A DNA stretch of 64,000 nt, taken from assembly GCF_900215435.1 (NCBI RefSeq), contig NZ_OCMY01000001.1, positions 1,364,001-1,428,000 of the forward strand. The letters run 5' to 3'. The DNA comes from Candidatus Pantoea floridensis (GTDB lineage: Bacteria > Pseudomonadota > Gammaproteobacteria > Enterobacterales > Enterobacteriaceae). The notes beneath the pieces are model-generated. The model saw only the letters and a list, made by a program, of their open reading frames with translations, ran no database searches and was not told the origin of the DNA. Each line of letters starts with the position of its first letter. Position 1 is the stretch's first letter. Both the position numbers and the translations under genes were made by a program. Of this stretch, positions 11,898 through 21,868 are shown one piece after another.

Positions 11898-12464
11898 ATG
11901 AGTACTGAAACGGCGATGGTCGAGACTTGCTACGGTCCAGTGAGCGCAGCGGTGATGGCACGTGCCGCGCAGATTCGCCTGCTGATTTGTGATGTCGACG
12001 GCGTGATGTCCGATGGCGTGATTTATATGGGGAACAGCGGTGAAGAGCTAAAAGCTTTTAACGTACGCGATGGCTATGGCGTGCGTTGCCTGCTGACCTC
12101 CGGCGTCGAAGTGGCTATTATTACCGGCCGCAAAGCAAAACTGCTGGAAGATCGCTGTAAAACGCTCGGCATTACGCATCTTTACCAGGGACAATCGGAT
12201 AAGCTTTTGGCCTGGCGTGAACTCCTGGATAAACTGTCGTTATCTGCCGAACAGGTGGCGTACATCGGTGACGATCTGATCGACTGGCCAGTAATGGCGC
12301 AGGCAGGTTTGAGCGTTGCCGTGGCGGATGCCCACCCGATTTTGCTGCCGCGCGCGCATTATGTTACCCGCATTGCCGGTGGCCGCGGCGCAGTACGTGA
12401 GTTGTGCGATCTGATTTTGATTGCGCAGAACAAATTTGAGGATGCCATAGGGCAATCAATATGA
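11898..12464 (+). CDS. kdsC: Kdo 8-phosphate phosphatase KdsC
   Basis: The 188-residue HAD-superfamily phosphatase has motif I DVDGVMSDG, motif II TGR, the lysine-containing region QGQSDK, and motif IV GDDLID. It is a C0-type HAD without a cap, hydrolysing Kdo 8-phosphate to Kdo. The last codons overlap the lptC start by 4 bases (ATGA-type coupling). Length equals the E. coli enzyme. Confidence 0.96.
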   Translation: MSTETAMVETCYGPVSAAVMARAAQIRLLICDVDGVMSDGVIYMGNSGEELKAFNVRDGYGVRCLLTSGVEVAIITGRKAKLLEDRCKTLGITHLYQGQSDKLLAWRELLDKLSLSAEQVAYIGDDLIDWPVMAQAGLSVAVADAHPILLPRAHYVTRIAGGRGAVRELCDLILIAQNKFEDAIGQSI

Positions 12465-13039
12465 GTAAGAGCAGGCGTTGGATGACGCTGATTCTGGCCC
12501 TGATCGCGTTGGTGCTGATCGGCTGGAATCTCACCAACCAGGATGACAACAAAACGCCGGTGGCGACGAACAATCAAGAGCCAACGTATACCAGCGAAAA
12601 ATCCAATACTGTGGTGTATAACCCCACGGGCGCACTGGGTTATAAGCTGGTGTCAGATAAAGTGACCTACTTTTCAGCCGATGAGGTAAGTTGGTTCGAT
12701 AATCCGGTGATGACCACCTATGACGAAAACAAAGTGCCGACGTGGTCAGCGCGTGCTGACAAGGCAAAGCTGACTAAAGATCGTATGCTTTACCTTTACG
12801 GCAATGTCGTCGTCAATACGTTGACCCAGGATTCACAGCTTGAGCGCATTCTTACCGATAACGCTCAGGTAAATTTGGTCACCCAGGACGTGACGTCTGA
12901 CGATAAAGTCACCCTTTTTGGCCGCAGTTTTAATTCCACTGGCATGAAAATGCGCGGCAATTTACGGACGAAAAATGCTGAGCTGCTTGAAAAGGTCAAA
13001 ACTTCCTATGAAATCCAAAATGAACCAAAACAGCCTTAA
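12461..13039 (+). CDS. lptC: LPS export protein LptC
   Basis: The 192-residue bitopic protein has one N-terminal membrane helix (WMTLILALIALVLIGWNL) and a periplasmic beta-jellyroll (LYGNVVVNTLTQDSQLERILTDNAQVNL). LptC links LptB2FG to LptA in the LPS transport bridge. It overlaps kdsC by 4 bases and lptA by 32 bases, the same nested layout as E. coli. Confidence 0.95.
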   Translation: MSKSRRWMTLILALIALVLIGWNLTNQDDNKTPVATNNQEPTYTSEKSNTVVYNPTGALGYKLVSDKVTYFSADEVSWFDNPVMTTYDENKVPTWSARADKAKLTKDRMLYLYGNVVVNTLTQDSQLERILTDNAQVNLVTQDVTSDDKVTLFGRSFNSTGMKMRGNLRTKNAELLEKVKTSYEIQNEPKQP

Positions 13040-13562
13040 GTTATTGCTGGTGAGTGCCCTGCTGGCAACGAGTTTGCCCGCCTTGGCGCTGACCGGCGAC
13101 TCAGACAAGCCCGTTAATATTGACTCCGTTAATCAGGCGCTGGACCTGCAAGGCAACGTCGCGACCTTTACCGGCAACGTGATTGTTACCCAGGGTTCGA
13201 TCAAGATTACCGCCGATAAAGTCGTGGTCACACGTCCTGGCGGCGACAGCAAGAAAACCATCGTTGATGCCTATGGTAATCCTGCCACCTTTTACCAAAT
13301 GCAGGACAGCGGCAAGCCGGTTCAGGGCCATGCCAGTAAACTGCACTACGAATTGGCGAACGACTTTGTTGAGCTGACGGGCAATGCCTTTATTCAGCAG
13401 CAGGACAGCAATATTAAAGGCGATCGTATCACTTACCTGGTGAAAGAGCAGAAAATGCAGGCATTTAGCCAGGGTGAAAGTAAGCGTGTGACCACCGTTC
13501 TGGTACCGTCGCAGCTGCAGGATAAAAACGGCTCGTCCGCGAGCCCTAAAAAGAGTAATTGA
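13008..13562 (+). CDS. lptA: Periplasmic LPS bridge protein LptA
   Basis: A 184-residue protein with a signal peptide ([20 protein letters not shown]..., cleavage near ALA-L) and the OstA/LptA beta-jellyroll ([45 protein letters not shown]). LptA oligomers form the periplasmic LPS bridge to LptDE. An upstream in-frame start (12975) exists but the ATG at 13008 gives the signal peptide and matches E. coli. Its start lies inside lptC. Confidence 0.95.
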   Translation: MKSKMNQNSLKLLLVSALLATSLPALALTGDSDKPVNIDSVNQALDLQGNVATFTGNVIVTQGSIKITADKVVVTRPGGDSKKTIVDAYGNPATFYQMQDSGKPVQGHASKLHYELANDFVELTGNAFIQQQDSNIKGDRITYLVKEQKMQAFSQGESKRVTTVLVPSQLQDKNGSSASPKKSN

Positions 13563-13567
13563 TTGCT

Positions 13568-14293
13568 ATGGCCACACTGATCGCTGAAAACCTGGCGAAA
13601 GCCTACAAAGGCCGCCGCGTGGTGGAAGATGTTAGTCTGCAGGTAAAATCCGGCGAGATTGTCGGCCTGCTGGGCCCAAATGGTGCCGGTAAAACCACCA
13701 CGTTTTACATGGTGGTTGGCATTGTGCCGCGCGATGCCGGCCGCATCGTGATTGATGATGAAGACATCAGCATTTTGCCGCTGCATGCACGTGCACGCCG
13801 CGGCATCGGCTATTTACCTCAGGAAGCCTCGATTTTCCGCCGCTTGAGCGTGTACGACAACCTGATGGCGGTGCTGCAGATTCGCGATGATCTGACCGAA
13901 GAGCAGCGCCAGGATCGTGCTAACGAACTGATGGAAGAGTTCCACATCGCGCATCTGCGTGACAGCATGGGCCAGGCGTTATCGGGCGGTGAGCGCCGTC
14001 GTGTGGAGATTGCGCGCGCGCTGGCGGCTAATCCGAAGTTTATCCTGCTGGATGAGCCTTTTGCCGGCGTTGACCCCATCTCCGTTATCGATATCAAGAA
14101 AATCATTGAGCATTTGCGTGACAGCGGCCTTGGCGTGCTGATTACCGACCACAACGTGCGTGAAACCCTCGCGGTGTGTGAACGCGCTTATATTGTTAGC
14201 CAGGGGCATTTGATTGCCCATGGCACACCTGATGAAATTCTTGTAGATGAGCAGGTTAAGCGTGTTTATTTGGGCGAAGAGTTCAGACTCTGA
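13568..14293 (+). CDS. lptB: LPS export ABC transporter ATPase LptB
   Basis: The 241-residue ATPase (E. coli length) has Walker [10 protein letters not shown], signature [15 protein letters not shown], Walker [14 protein letters not shown] and switch His DHNVRET. It drives LPS extraction with LptF and LptG, which are encoded elsewhere. Starts 5 bases after lptA; the ATG three codons upstream (13559) is less likely because [13 protein letters not shown] is the conserved start. Confidence 0.96.
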   Translation: MATLIAENLAKAYKGRRVVEDVSLQVKSGEIVGLLGPNGAGKTTTFYMVVGIVPRDAGRIVIDDEDISILPLHARARRGIGYLPQEASIFRRLSVYDNLMAVLQIRDDLTEEQRQDRANELMEEFHIAHLRDSMGQALSGGERRRVEIARALAANPKFILLDEPFAGVDPISVIDIKKIIEHLRDSGLGVLITDHNVRETLAVCERAYIVSQGHLIAHGTPDEILVDEQVKRVYLGEEFRL

Positions 14294-14341
14294 TAAGGTG
14301 TCGTAACACCCTACGTTTGCTTAGGAAATTCTAACCGAATT

Positions 14342-15781
14342 ATGAAGCAAGGTTTGCAACTCAGGCTCAGCCAACAGCTGGCGATGACACCACAGTTGCA
14401 GCAAGCTATCCGCTTGCTGCAACTCTCTACGCTTGAACTCCAGCAAGAACTCCAACTGGCGCTGGAAAGCAATCCGCTGCTTGAACAAACCGATCTGCAT
14501 GAAGAAGTCGATGCGCGCGAATTTCAGGATCAGGAAAGTGATTCACTAGATACGCGTGAAGCACTTGAACAGAAAGATATGCCCGAAGAGTTGCCGCTCG
14601 ATGCCACCTGGGACGAAATCTACACCGCGGGAACCCCTTCAGGCACAGGTACCGACTACCAGGACGATGAGCTGCCGATCTATCAAGGCGAAACCACCCA
14701 ATCGCTGCAGGATTATCTGATGTGGCAGGTTGAGTTAACGCCTTTTAGCGATACGGACCGCGCGATTGCCACCTCGATTGTCGATGCCATTGACGATACC
14801 GGTTATCTCACCGTCACTATACAAGACATTTATGACAGTATTGGTGATGAAGAGTTGACACTGGAAGAAGTCGAAGCCGTGCTTAAGCGCGTGCAACGTT
14901 TCGATCCCGTTGGCGTAGGTGCGCGCGACTTACGTGATTGTCTGTTAGTACAGCTCTCTCAATATTCGTCCGAAACACCTATGCTGGCGGAAGCCCGTTT
15001 GATTGTCAGCGAGCATCTCGATCTGTTGGCTAACCATGATTTCCGCAGTCTGATGCGCGTGACGCGTCTCAAAGAAGAGATACTGAAAGACGCGATGCTG
15101 CTGATTCAGTCGCTCGATCCGCGTCCGGGTCAATCGATCAACACCAGCGAACCAGAATATGTTATTCCTGATGTTCTGGTGCGCAAAATCAGCAAGCGCT
15201 GGACAGTTGAACTCAACTCAGACAGCATGCCGCGCCTGAAAATCAACCAGCAGTATGCTGCGATGGGCGGTGCCGGACGTAACGAAAGCGATAATCAGTT
15301 TATCCGCAGTAATTTGCAGGAAGCCAAATGGCTGATTAAGAGCCTCGAGAGCCGTAACGATACGCTGCTCAAAGTGACACGCTGTATCGTTGAGCAACAG
15401 CAGGCATTTTTTGAGCAGGGCGAGGAGTATATGCGCCCGATGGTGCTGGCAGATATCGCCCAGGCCGTTGATATGCACGAGTCCACCATTTCACGCGTGA
15501 CCACGCAGAAATACTTGCACAGTCCGCGCGGCATCTTTGAGTTGAAATATTTTTTCTCCAGCCACGTCAACACCGAGGGCGGCGGCGAAGCCTCCTCCAC
15601 GGCGATTCGCGCACTGGTGAAAAAATTGATCTCCGCGGAAAATCCCGCAAAACCCTTGAGCGACAGCAAACTGACCTCCATGTTATCTGAACAGGGCATC
15701 ATGGTAGCGCGACGTACGGTTGCTAAATATCGCGAGTCTTTATCTATACCGCCATCAAACCAGCGCAAACAATTGGTTTGA
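14342..15781 (+). CDS. rpoN: RNA polymerase sigma-54 factor
   Basis: The 479-residue sigma factor has the Gln- and Leu-rich activator-interaction region (residues 1-50), an acidic region II, the core-binding domain, the helix-turn-helix and the C-terminal RpoN box ([10 protein letters not shown]) that reads the -24 element. It directs nitrogen-regulated promoters that need AAA+ activators such as NtrC. It lies 48 bases after lptB and heads the rpoN-hpf-ptsN-rapZ-npr group. A good candidate target promoter is in this window at 57987. Confidence 0.97.
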   Translation: MKQGLQLRLSQQLAMTPQLQQAIRLLQLSTLELQQELQLALESNPLLEQTDLHEEVDAREFQDQESDSLDTREALEQKDMPEELPLDATWDEIYTAGTPSGTGTDYQDDELPIYQGETTQSLQDYLMWQVELTPFSDTDRAIATSIVDAIDDTGYLTVTIQDIYDSIGDEELTLEEVEAVLKRVQRFDPVGVGARDLRDCLLVQLSQYSSETPMLAEARLIVSEHLDLLANHDFRSLMRVTRLKEEILKDAMLLIQSLDPRPGQSINTSEPEYVIPDVLVRKISKRWTVELNSDSMPRLKINQQYAAMGGAGRNESDNQFIRSNLQEAKWLIKSLESRNDTLLKVTRCIVEQQQAFFEQGEEYMRPMVLADIAQAVDMHESTISRVTTQKYLHSPRGIFELKYFFSSHVNTEGGGEASSTAIRALVKKLISAENPAKPLSDSKLTSMLSEQGIMVARRTVAKYRESLSIPPSNQRKQLV

Positions 15782-15802
15782 CCGAACGAAGAAGGAAGAC
15801 CT

Positions 15803-16090
15803 ATGCAGCTAAACCTGACCGGACTTAACGTTGAGATTACCGAACCTCTGCGTGAATTTGTAAATACCAAATTTGCCAAACTGGAACACTATTTTGATCA
15901 TATCAATCAGGTTTATATTGTTCTAAAAGTAGAGAAGGTGACGCAGGTTGCGGACGCAACACTGCACGTCAACGGCGGAGAGCTGCACGCCACATCGGAA
16001 GCGGAAGACATGTACGCGGCCATCGACGGGTTAATCGATAAGCTTTCCCGTCAGTTGACCAAACATAAAGACAAACTGAAAAAACACTAA
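15803..16090 (+). CDS. hpf: Ribosome hibernation-promoting factor HPF (short form)
   Basis: A 95-residue protein (E. coli length) with the HPF/YfiA fold: MQLNLTGLNVEITEPLREFV at the N-terminus and basic KLSRQLTKHKDKLKKH at the end. With RMF it converts 70S ribosomes to inactive 100S dimers in stationary phase. It is the short form without the C-terminal dimerisation domain. The gene is 21 bases after rpoN. Confidence 0.95.
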   Translation: MQLNLTGLNVEITEPLREFVNTKFAKLEHYFDHINQVYIVLKVEKVTQVADATLHVNGGELHATSEAEDMYAAIDGLIDKLSRQLTKHKDKLKKH

Positions 16091-16246
16091 CCTTCACGCT
16101 TGCAGAGTGCTGACTGATTCGGCACTTAGAGCAAAATGGGGCGGGTTTAACCGTCCCGTTTTGTCATCTGCGCAAGCGCCAACGGGCGAACCGCAATGCA
16201 GTTAATTGCCTGATCCCCGCGGCTATGTGAACTCGCAAGTGAAACG

Positions 16247-16732
16247 ATGATGAACAACGATCTGACACTGGAATTGAGCTCGGTCCTTTCACTGGACTGT
16301 ACCCGTAGCGGCGTACACTGCCAGAGTAAAAAACGCGCGCTGGAAATTATCAGCGAGCTAGCAGCGAAGCAGCTCAATCTGCCGCACCAGACGCTTTTCG
16401 AAGCAATCCTGACCCGCGAACGCATGGGCAGCACCGGCATTGGCAACGGCATTGCTATCCCACACGGCAAGTTGGAAGAAGATACATTGCGCGCCGTAGG
16501 GGTGTTTATCAGCCTTGATCAGCCCATCGCTTTCGATGCGGTTGATAACCAGCCGGTTGACCTGCTGTTTGCCCTTCTGGTACCCGCGGACCAGTGTAAA
16601 ACCCACTTGCACACGCTTTCGCTTGTTGCTAAACGCCTGGCGGACAAAACGGTCTGCCGCCGTTTACGTGCAGCACAGAGCGATGAAGAGCTCTACGCCA
16701 TTATCACAGAAGCTCAGGAAGCACACTCTTAA
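16247..16732 (+). CDS. ptsN: Nitrogen-regulatory PTS enzyme IIA
   Basis: The 161-residue EIIA(Ntr) has the phosphorylation-site motif AIPHGK with His73 and the family segment MGSTGIGNGIA just before it. It accepts phosphate from NPr and regulates potassium transport and other targets in proteins' nitrogen/carbon balance rather than sugar uptake. A second ATG one codon on (16250) is also possible. It is followed by rapZ after 52 bases. Confidence 0.95.
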   Translation: MMNNDLTLELSSVLSLDCTRSGVHCQSKKRALEIISELAAKQLNLPHQTLFEAILTRERMGSTGIGNGIAIPHGKLEEDTLRAVGVFISLDQPIAFDAVDNQPVDLLFALLVPADQCKTHLHTLSLVAKRLADKTVCRRLRAAQSDEELYAIITEAQEAHS

Positions 16733-16784
16733 GCGTAAAACACTTTTACCGGCCAGTTCGCCGGTTTAAAACGGGAGAAATGTG

Positions 16785-17639
16785 ATGGTGCTGATGATCG
16801 TTAGCGGTCGGTCAGGCTCAGGAAAATCGGTTGCGCTCCGTGCTCTTGAAGACATGGGCTTTTACTGTGTCGATAACCTTCCGGTTGTGCTATTGCCGGA
16901 GCTGGCGAATACCTTAACCGAACGCAACATCTCTGCTGCGGTCAGCATTGACGTGCGTAATATGCCTGAATCGCCGGAAGTGTTTGAAGCCGCGCTCAAC
17001 AATCTGCCCGACTCTTTCTCGCCGCAGTTGCTGTTTCTCGATGCCGATCGCAACACATTGATCCGTCGTTATAGCGATACGCGTCGCCTGCATCCGCTTT
17101 CCAGCAAAAATTTGTCGCTGGAGAGCGCCATCGATGAAGAGAACGATCTGCTGGAACCCTTGCGTTCACGCGCCGATCTGATTATCGATACGTCTGAGAT
17201 GTCGGTTCATGAGCTGGCGGAGATGCTGCGTACCCGTCTGCTGGGTAAACGCGAGCGTGAATTAACCATGGTGTTTGAGTCATTTGGCTTCAAACACGGT
17301 ATTCCGATCGATGCAGATTATGTGTTCGATGTGCGTTTTCTGCCGAACCCGCATTGGGATCCTAAGTTGCGTCCGATGACGGGCCTTGATCGGCCAGTAG
17401 CGGCATTCCTCGATCGTCATACTGAAGTGCATAACTTTATCTATCAAACGCGTAGCTATCTGGAATTGTGGCTGCCGATGCTGGAAACCAATAACCGCAG
17501 CTATCTTACTGTTGCCATCGGCTGCACCGGCGGCAAGCACCGTTCAGTGTATATTGCTGAACAACTGGCGGATTATTTCCGATCGCGCGGTAAAAATGTG
17601 CAGTCTCGCCATCGCACTTTGGAAAAACGCAAATCATGA
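16785..17639 (+). CDS. rapZ: RNase adapter protein RapZ
   Basis: The 284-residue protein has an N-terminal P-loop (GRSGSGKS) and the conserved RapZ C-terminal domain ([16 protein letters not shown]) ending in the basic RNA-binding tail. In E. coli it binds GlcN6P and delivers the sRNA GlmZ to RNase E, tuning glmS. A GTG one codon upstream is in frame, but the ATG at 16785 matches the known start and has a GGGAGA ribosome site. It overlaps npr by 4 bases. Confidence 0.95.
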   Translation: MVLMIVSGRSGSGKSVALRALEDMGFYCVDNLPVVLLPELANTLTERNISAAVSIDVRNMPESPEVFEAALNNLPDSFSPQLLFLDADRNTLIRRYSDTRRLHPLSSKNLSLESAIDEENDLLEPLRSRADLIIDTSEMSVHELAEMLRTRLLGKRERELTMVFESFGFKHGIPIDADYVFDVRFLPNPHWDPKLRPMTGLDRPVAAFLDRHTEVHNFIYQTRSYLELWLPMLETNNRSYLTVAIGCTGGKHRSVYIAEQLADYFRSRGKNVQSRHRTLEKRKS

Positions 17640-17908
17640 CCGTGAAACAAACCGTTGAGATTCGAAATAAGCTGGGCATGCATGCGCGTCCAGCGATGAA
17701 GCTGTTTGAGCTGGTACAAAGCTTTGATGCTGAAGTGCTGTTGCGCAATGAATCAGGTACCGAAGCCGAAGCTAGCAGCGTCATTGCGCTGCTCATGCTC
17801 GACTCGGCGAAAGGCGGTCATATCGAAATTGAAGCCAGCGGCCCGCAGGAAGAACAGGCGCTGGCGGCGGTTATCGAACTGTTTGAAGCGGGCTTTGACG
17901 AAGACTAA
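17636..17908 (+). CDS. npr: Phosphocarrier protein NPr
   Basis: A 90-residue HPr-like protein with the active-site His16 in [10 protein letters not shown] and the regulatory-site region (residues about 46-48, [10 protein letters not shown]). It carries phosphate from EI(Ntr) (PtsP) to PtsN. It is the last gene of the rpoN operon; the convergent mtgA ends only 4 bases away. Confidence 0.95.
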   Translation: MTVKQTVEIRNKLGMHARPAMKLFELVQSFDAEVLLRNESGTEAEASSVIALLMLDSAKGGHIEIEASGPQEEQALAAVIELFEAGFDED

Positions 17909-17912
17909 GCTT

Positions 17913-18635
17913 TTAGTGCAGTTTGTAGCGATTGAGAAAACCCTCGCCGCCCAGCTGCCGCATCTGGCGCATAATCCACTGCTGACGCTGACGCGTGTAG
18001 CCAGAAGGCGCATCGGCACGGAAGCGAATCGGATTAGGTAGCACTGCCGCCAGCAGCGCCGCCTCTGACATTGTGAGGCGACTAGCGGGCTTATTAAAGT
18101 AGCGCTGCGACGCTTCCTCCACCCCGAATACCCCGTTACCAAATTCTGCAATATTCAGATATACCGTCAGGATGCGGCGCTTCGTCCACACGGTTTCAAT
18201 TCCCACCGTCAATCCCGCTTCCAGCCCTTTGCGCATCCAACTCCGCCCATCCCACAAGAAGAGATTTTTTGCCGTTTGCTGGGATAAGGTTGAGGCACCG
18301 CGCATGCGCTCATTACCCTCGTTATCCAGTACTGATTGAATGGCATCAACATCAAAACCCCAATGCTCAGGAAATTTTTGATCTTCTGATGCGATCACCG
18401 CCAGGGCCATCCAGGGAGAAATCTCGTCCATGCTGACCCAGTCTGAGTGCGCCACATAATCAAAATGCCCGGTAAACCAGGCGCCGATTTGTCGCTCTAC
18501 CATCACTGCAGAAAACGGCACAGGTAAGAACGCAAACAGCAGAATGCCCGCTAACCACATACCCAACCAGGCCAGCAGAACTTTAGCAATCAGTACCTTA
18601 ATACGTTTTCCCAGCTTCCCTTTACTCTTGCTCAT
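17913..18635 (-). CDS. mtgA: Monofunctional peptidoglycan glycosyltransferase
   Basis: The 240-residue GT51 enzyme has one N-terminal membrane anchor (about residues 13-36) and the conserved motifs [12 protein letters not shown] (catalytic Glu), [16 protein letters not shown] and [25 protein letters not shown]. It polymerises lipid II glycan strands in the periplasm without transpeptidation. The elbB gene that precedes arcB in E. coli is not found upstream; instead there is a long noncoding stretch. Confidence 0.95.
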   Translation of the reverse strand: MSKSKGKLGKRIKVLIAKVLLAWLGMWLAGILLFAFLPVPFSAVMVERQIGAWFTGHFDYVAHSDWVSMDEISPWMALAVIASEDQKFPEHWGFDVDAIQSVLDNEGNERMRGASTLSQQTAKNLFLWDGRSWMRKGLEAGLTVGIETVWTKRRILTVYLNIAEFGNGVFGVEEASQRYFNKPASRLTMSEAALLAAVLPNPIRFRADAPSGYTRQRQQWIMRQMRQLGGEGFLNRYKLH

Positions 18636-18872
18636 GCAATTTTCTCTTACCTGTTCCCTGTATTAATTAATCACTCAAGTCACGATATCAAACAGCAATG
18701 TCTCAACGCTAAATTTTAACCCTATACCCGTTGAGTAACGAGGTTAATTAACGTTCAGCATGCACAATGCTTCTGTATTAGAGCCAAATACATCAAGCAC
18801 TTCCAGTAAAAAAGGAATCGGTTCCATAAACAGAAATCGATCCAATGCAGTCTCACTGGATACTTAACTGAA

Positions 18873-18888
18873 TGTGATGTCGATCACG
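18873..18888 (+). promoter_or_regulatory. Near-consensus CRP-binding site with class II promoter geometry
   Basis: The site reads TGTGATGTCGATCACG, matching the consensus CRP palindrome except for the central bases and the last base. A -10-like TATAAC lies at 18912-18917 on the plus strand, so a start near 18922-18924 would place the CRP centre (18880.5) at about -42, the class II position. No protein gene follows on that strand. Confidence 0.5.
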
Positions 18889-19086
18889 CAAAACCTTTCG
18901 TAATGCTTAACTATAACTTTTAGTAGTCTTCGAAGATGCTCATTGATATGCAAGACCATTCTTAAAATCATGGCGGAATTCGCCCTGTCATCCATCGATT
19001 AGCACGTGGAAGAGGTAAAGCGATTTACCGCACAAATGGTTTACATTGCACGCTAAACCTTAAACTGGAACTTTCAACAGAGGGTT

Positions 19087-19102
19087 TCCAAAACGTTTTG
19101 GA
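19087..19102. promoter_or_regulatory. Perfect 16-base palindrome, operator-like
   Basis: TCCAAAACGTTTTGGA is self-complementary and is further extended by GGTT and AACC arms with one bulged base. The central AAAACGTTTT resembles LacI/GalR-family operators. No regulator or target gene is apparent nearby. Confidence 0.35.
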
Positions 19103-19402
19103 TAACCTGACCGAAAAAAAGCTTTTTTTGATAATTTTCAGAGCGTTAACCTTACTCAACTGCAATTTATCGTCAGTTTGAGTTTTTCCATGCTCCTTAC
19201 AGGGCTTTCTAACGAAACGCTGAAGCAAAACCAGGCAAAAAGCAGAACAATTGGTCAAAAAGAGTGCAATTTGGCAAAGAAATTAATTCCTTGCTTGACT
19301 GTGTCAGCAAATTAATGTTTTCTGTATTTAATCGCTGCTCAACATCACACAATTTAATGAATCTTATCGCAAGCGTTAGCGAATTTGTTAAGGTGATTTG
19401 GA

Positions 19403-19523
19403 AGCGTTAACCAATACCACACTGTTGCTTTTTTATTCGATCTCTCATAATAGCAGCAGTACCCATTTCCCTGGTGTTGGCGCAGTATTCGCGCACCCCA
19501 GTTTCGACTGGGGTCATTTTTTT
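19403..19523 (+). ncRNA. arcZ: Small regulatory RNA ArcZ
   Basis: The conserved 3' half of ArcZ (RyhA/SraH) is recognisable: TTTCCCTGGTGTTGGCGCAG (seed region, from 19469), then TATTCGCGCACCCC and a Rho-independent terminator with stem ACCCCAGT/ACTGGGGT at 19494-19513 and a U-rich tail to 19523. The 5' end is set by the E. coli length of about 121 nt and is approximate. ArcZ is an Hfq-dependent sRNA that activates rpoS and represses motility and other mRNAs, and is repressed by ArcA in E. coli. It is antiparallel to arcB; the arcB stop codon (19514-19516) lies within the terminator tail. Confidence 0.9.
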
Positions 19524-21868
19524 CTGACGTCCTGTAATTTCTCTCGCTCAGCAACCCATTCACGTAACACGTTCACGTCCTGCAACCATTCCTGTTTTAA
19601 TTCGTCGATCCACTCCTGGACATTGTCCCACCACGCTGGCAATTCCGGCGACTGAATCTGCTTCGCCAGCTGTTGCAAGTGCAGTAAACCAACCGAACCC
19701 GCCGCGCCTTTAATCTTGTGGCCTTCTTCGGCAATGCCCTTCTGATCGCGCGCCATCATGTTCGAATCCAGCACATCAAGGTATCCGGGCATCATCTGCT
19801 CAAACATCGTTAAGCTCTGCGTAATCAATCCTGGCCCCACCAATTCAATGTATTGTTCCAGCATTGGGACATCCAACAACATGCGTGATTGCTCGGCCGA
19901 CGACTCGCTGACGATCTCTTCCTGCTCCGGCTGGTAATCCCAAAACTTTTTGATCATGGCGGTCAGCGCCGGTACGGCCAGCGGTTTGCTCAGCACATCA
20001 TCCATGCCCGCATCGAGATACTCTTTTTTGTCCTTCAACACGTTTGCTGTCAGGGCCACCAGCGGCGGCAACGTTGTGCCAGCATGGCGCTGATGGATGG
20101 CGCGCGATACATCAAGGCCCGTCATATCGGGCAGTTGAATATCGAGCAATACCAGATCGAACTCCTGTGGATCAAACATCGCCAGCGCGTCCGTGCCAGT
20201 CATGGCAACTTCCACGCTGCAGCCCAATTTCTCCAACACTGAACGCGCGACAATCACGTTTAGCTCGATATCTTCCACCAGCAGGACGTGCAGCGCCGGT
20301 AACGGCATGCTGTCATCCAGATTGTCGTCCTCAACCTCTTCAGCAACACGTGGCGCGTTGATCTCAACGGTAAAGCAAGAACCCTGCCCCGCGACGCTGC
20401 TGACGCGGATATCGCCACCCATCGCTTGTGCTAGACGCCGTGATACTGCCAGGCCAATACCAGTGCCCGTTGCTGGCTTTCCGCCGTGCTGATCTTTCAC
20501 CTGATAATACATAGCGAAAATCTTGTCCTGCTCCTCCTGAGGAATGCCCATACCTGAATCCTGCACTTCAAAGCGCAGTGTTTCATCCTGAAGATAGGCA
20601 ACGCGCACCACGATTTCGCCCTGCTGAGTAAATTTCACCGCGTTACCAATCAGGTTCCACAGAATCTGACGTAGACGTGTACCATCTGCTGAGATTTTAT
20701 GCGGCAGCGGCAGCTCTGGCGCCATAACAAACTTCAGCCCTTTCGGCTGCGCCAACAGTCCAGAGAGGTTTTCCAGATCGGCGAGGAAGCCGGTGAAATC
20801 CAGCGGCTGATTATCCAGCTGTACTTTTCGGCGTTCGATTTTGTCCACTTCAATAACATCGTTAAAGATGTTGCCGAGCGTGATGGCAGAAACGTGGATA
20901 GTTTTAAGGTACTTCAGCTGTTCCTGATTCAGATCGGTATCGAGCAGAATGCGACTCAGCCCGACGATGCCGTTAAGCGGCGTACGCAGCTCGTGGCTGA
21001 TAGTTGAGATAAAGGTCGTCTTCTCACGGCTGGCGTTCTCCAGCGCGTCTTGGTAGCGCTTACGTTCGGTAATATCGCGGCCAAAGCCCATCAAACCACT
21101 GCGTTTCCCCACGCGGTCGTAATAGGGCACTTTGCGGATCTCAAAGCAGGCTTTGCGGCCATCGGGATATTGCAGCCACTGCTCGTAAGTCAGCGATACA
21201 TTATGACGGAACACCTTCTCATCGGTTTCCAGCACTTTAGTCGCCGCCTCTTCATCATAAATATCGCGCGGCGTCATACCAATCAGCTGTTTTTCGCTCA
21301 TGCCGGTCAACAGTTCCATGGCGCGATTGCAGCCGGAGAACTGCTTATCAATGTTGCGGTAGAACACCAGATCGGGCGACGCATCAAGGAAAGAGCGCAG
21401 GAAGGAGGATTGCTGTTCCAGCTCAATTTGCGCCTGCTCGCGCCGCGCCATCTCTTCGCGCAGCTTGTCCATCACCTGCTCACGCGCCTGTTCGGCTTTG
21501 ATGCGGTCGTTAATTTCCTGATTCAGCTGCGTGATGGTTTCTTTCATCTGCTGGTTAAGCTCAAGGTCGCGTGTGCGCATCTCTTCCAGCTTATCCACCA
21601 GTTTCGTCAGGCGCTGGCGCGACTCTTCCAGTTGATCGACCACCACCGAGAGGAAATAAACCGCCCAGGGCGTAATTAACAGGCCGAAGAATATCGATCG
21701 CACTACGTCAATGCTCTCAACGTGGCCGCGCAGCACCATAGTGACCGCCATCTGCACCACCATCGCCAGCACCACCAGCGCCGACGCTAATAGCAGTGAA
21801 AAGCGAACCAGCCCCAGTTTGACCATCAAATCAACGTAGTACTGCGCTAAAAGGCGAATCTGTTTCAT
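19514..21868 (-). CDS. arcB: Hybrid sensor kinase ArcB
   Basis: The 784-residue hybrid kinase has two membrane helices (about 22-45 and 58-77), a coiled coil (about 80-150), a PAS domain with redox cysteines Cys180 and Cys241, the H-box ISHELRTPLNG with His292, the ATPase domain, a receiver (LVLLDIQLPDMTG) and a C-terminal HPt domain (GHKIKGAAGSVGL). It senses quinone redox state and phosphorylates ArcA under low oxygen. The frame is open to 22099, but MKQIRLLAQYYVDLMVKLG at 21868 matches the E. coli start and numbering. Confidence 0.96.
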   Translation of the reverse strand: MKQIRLLAQYYVDLMVKLGLVRFSLLLASALVVLAMVVQMAVTMVLRGHVESIDVVRSIFFGLLITPWAVYFLSVVVDQLEESRQRLTKLVDKLEEMRTRDLELNQQMKETITQLNQEINDRIKAEQAREQVMDKLREEMARREQAQIELEQQSSFLRSFLDASPDLVFYRNIDKQFSGCNRAMELLTGMSEKQLIGMTPRDIYDEEAATKVLETDEKVFRHNVSLTYEQWLQYPDGRKACFEIRKVPYYDRVGKRSGLMGFGRDITERKRYQDALENASREKTTFISTISHELRTPLNGIVGLSRILLDTDLNQEQLKYLKTIHVSAITLGNIFNDVIEVDKIERRKVQLDNQPLDFTGFLADLENLSGLLAQPKGLKFVMAPELPLPHKISADGTRLRQILWNLIGNAVKFTQQGEIVVRVAYLQDETLRFEVQDSGMGIPQEEQDKIFAMYYQVKDQHGGKPATGTGIGLAVSRRLAQAMGGDIRVSSVAGQGSCFTVEINAPRVAEEVEDDNLDDSMPLPALHVLLVEDIELNVIVARSVLEKLGCSVEVAMTGTDALAMFDPQEFDLVLLDIQLPDMTGLDVSRAIHQRHAGTTLPPLVALTANVLKDKKEYLDAGMDDVLSKPLAVPALTAMIKKFWDYQPEQEEIVSESSAEQSRMLLDVPMLEQYIELVGPGLITQSLTMFEQMMPGYLDVLDSNMMARDQKGIAEEGHKIKGAAGSVGLLHLQQLAKQIQSPELPAWWDNVQEWIDELKQEWLQDVNVLREWVAEREKLQDVRKK

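Larger units (their letters stand above)
18636..19402. other. Long AT-rich noncoding region between mtgA and ArcZ
   Basis: This 770-base stretch contains no convincing gene. Short open frames on the minus strand (for example 19025-19258) have no ribosome site or recognisable protein. It holds a near-consensus CRP site (18873-18888) with a matching -10 downstream, a 16-base perfect palindrome (19087-19102) and an A7-GC-T7 tract (19114-19129). In E. coli the elbB gene is in this place. Confidence 0.6.

Noticed and set aside
19025..19258. Possible 77-residue protein in the mtgA-arcB gap
   Set aside because: No ribosome site, unusual composition and overlap with palindromic regulatory-looking DNA; no family resemblance.
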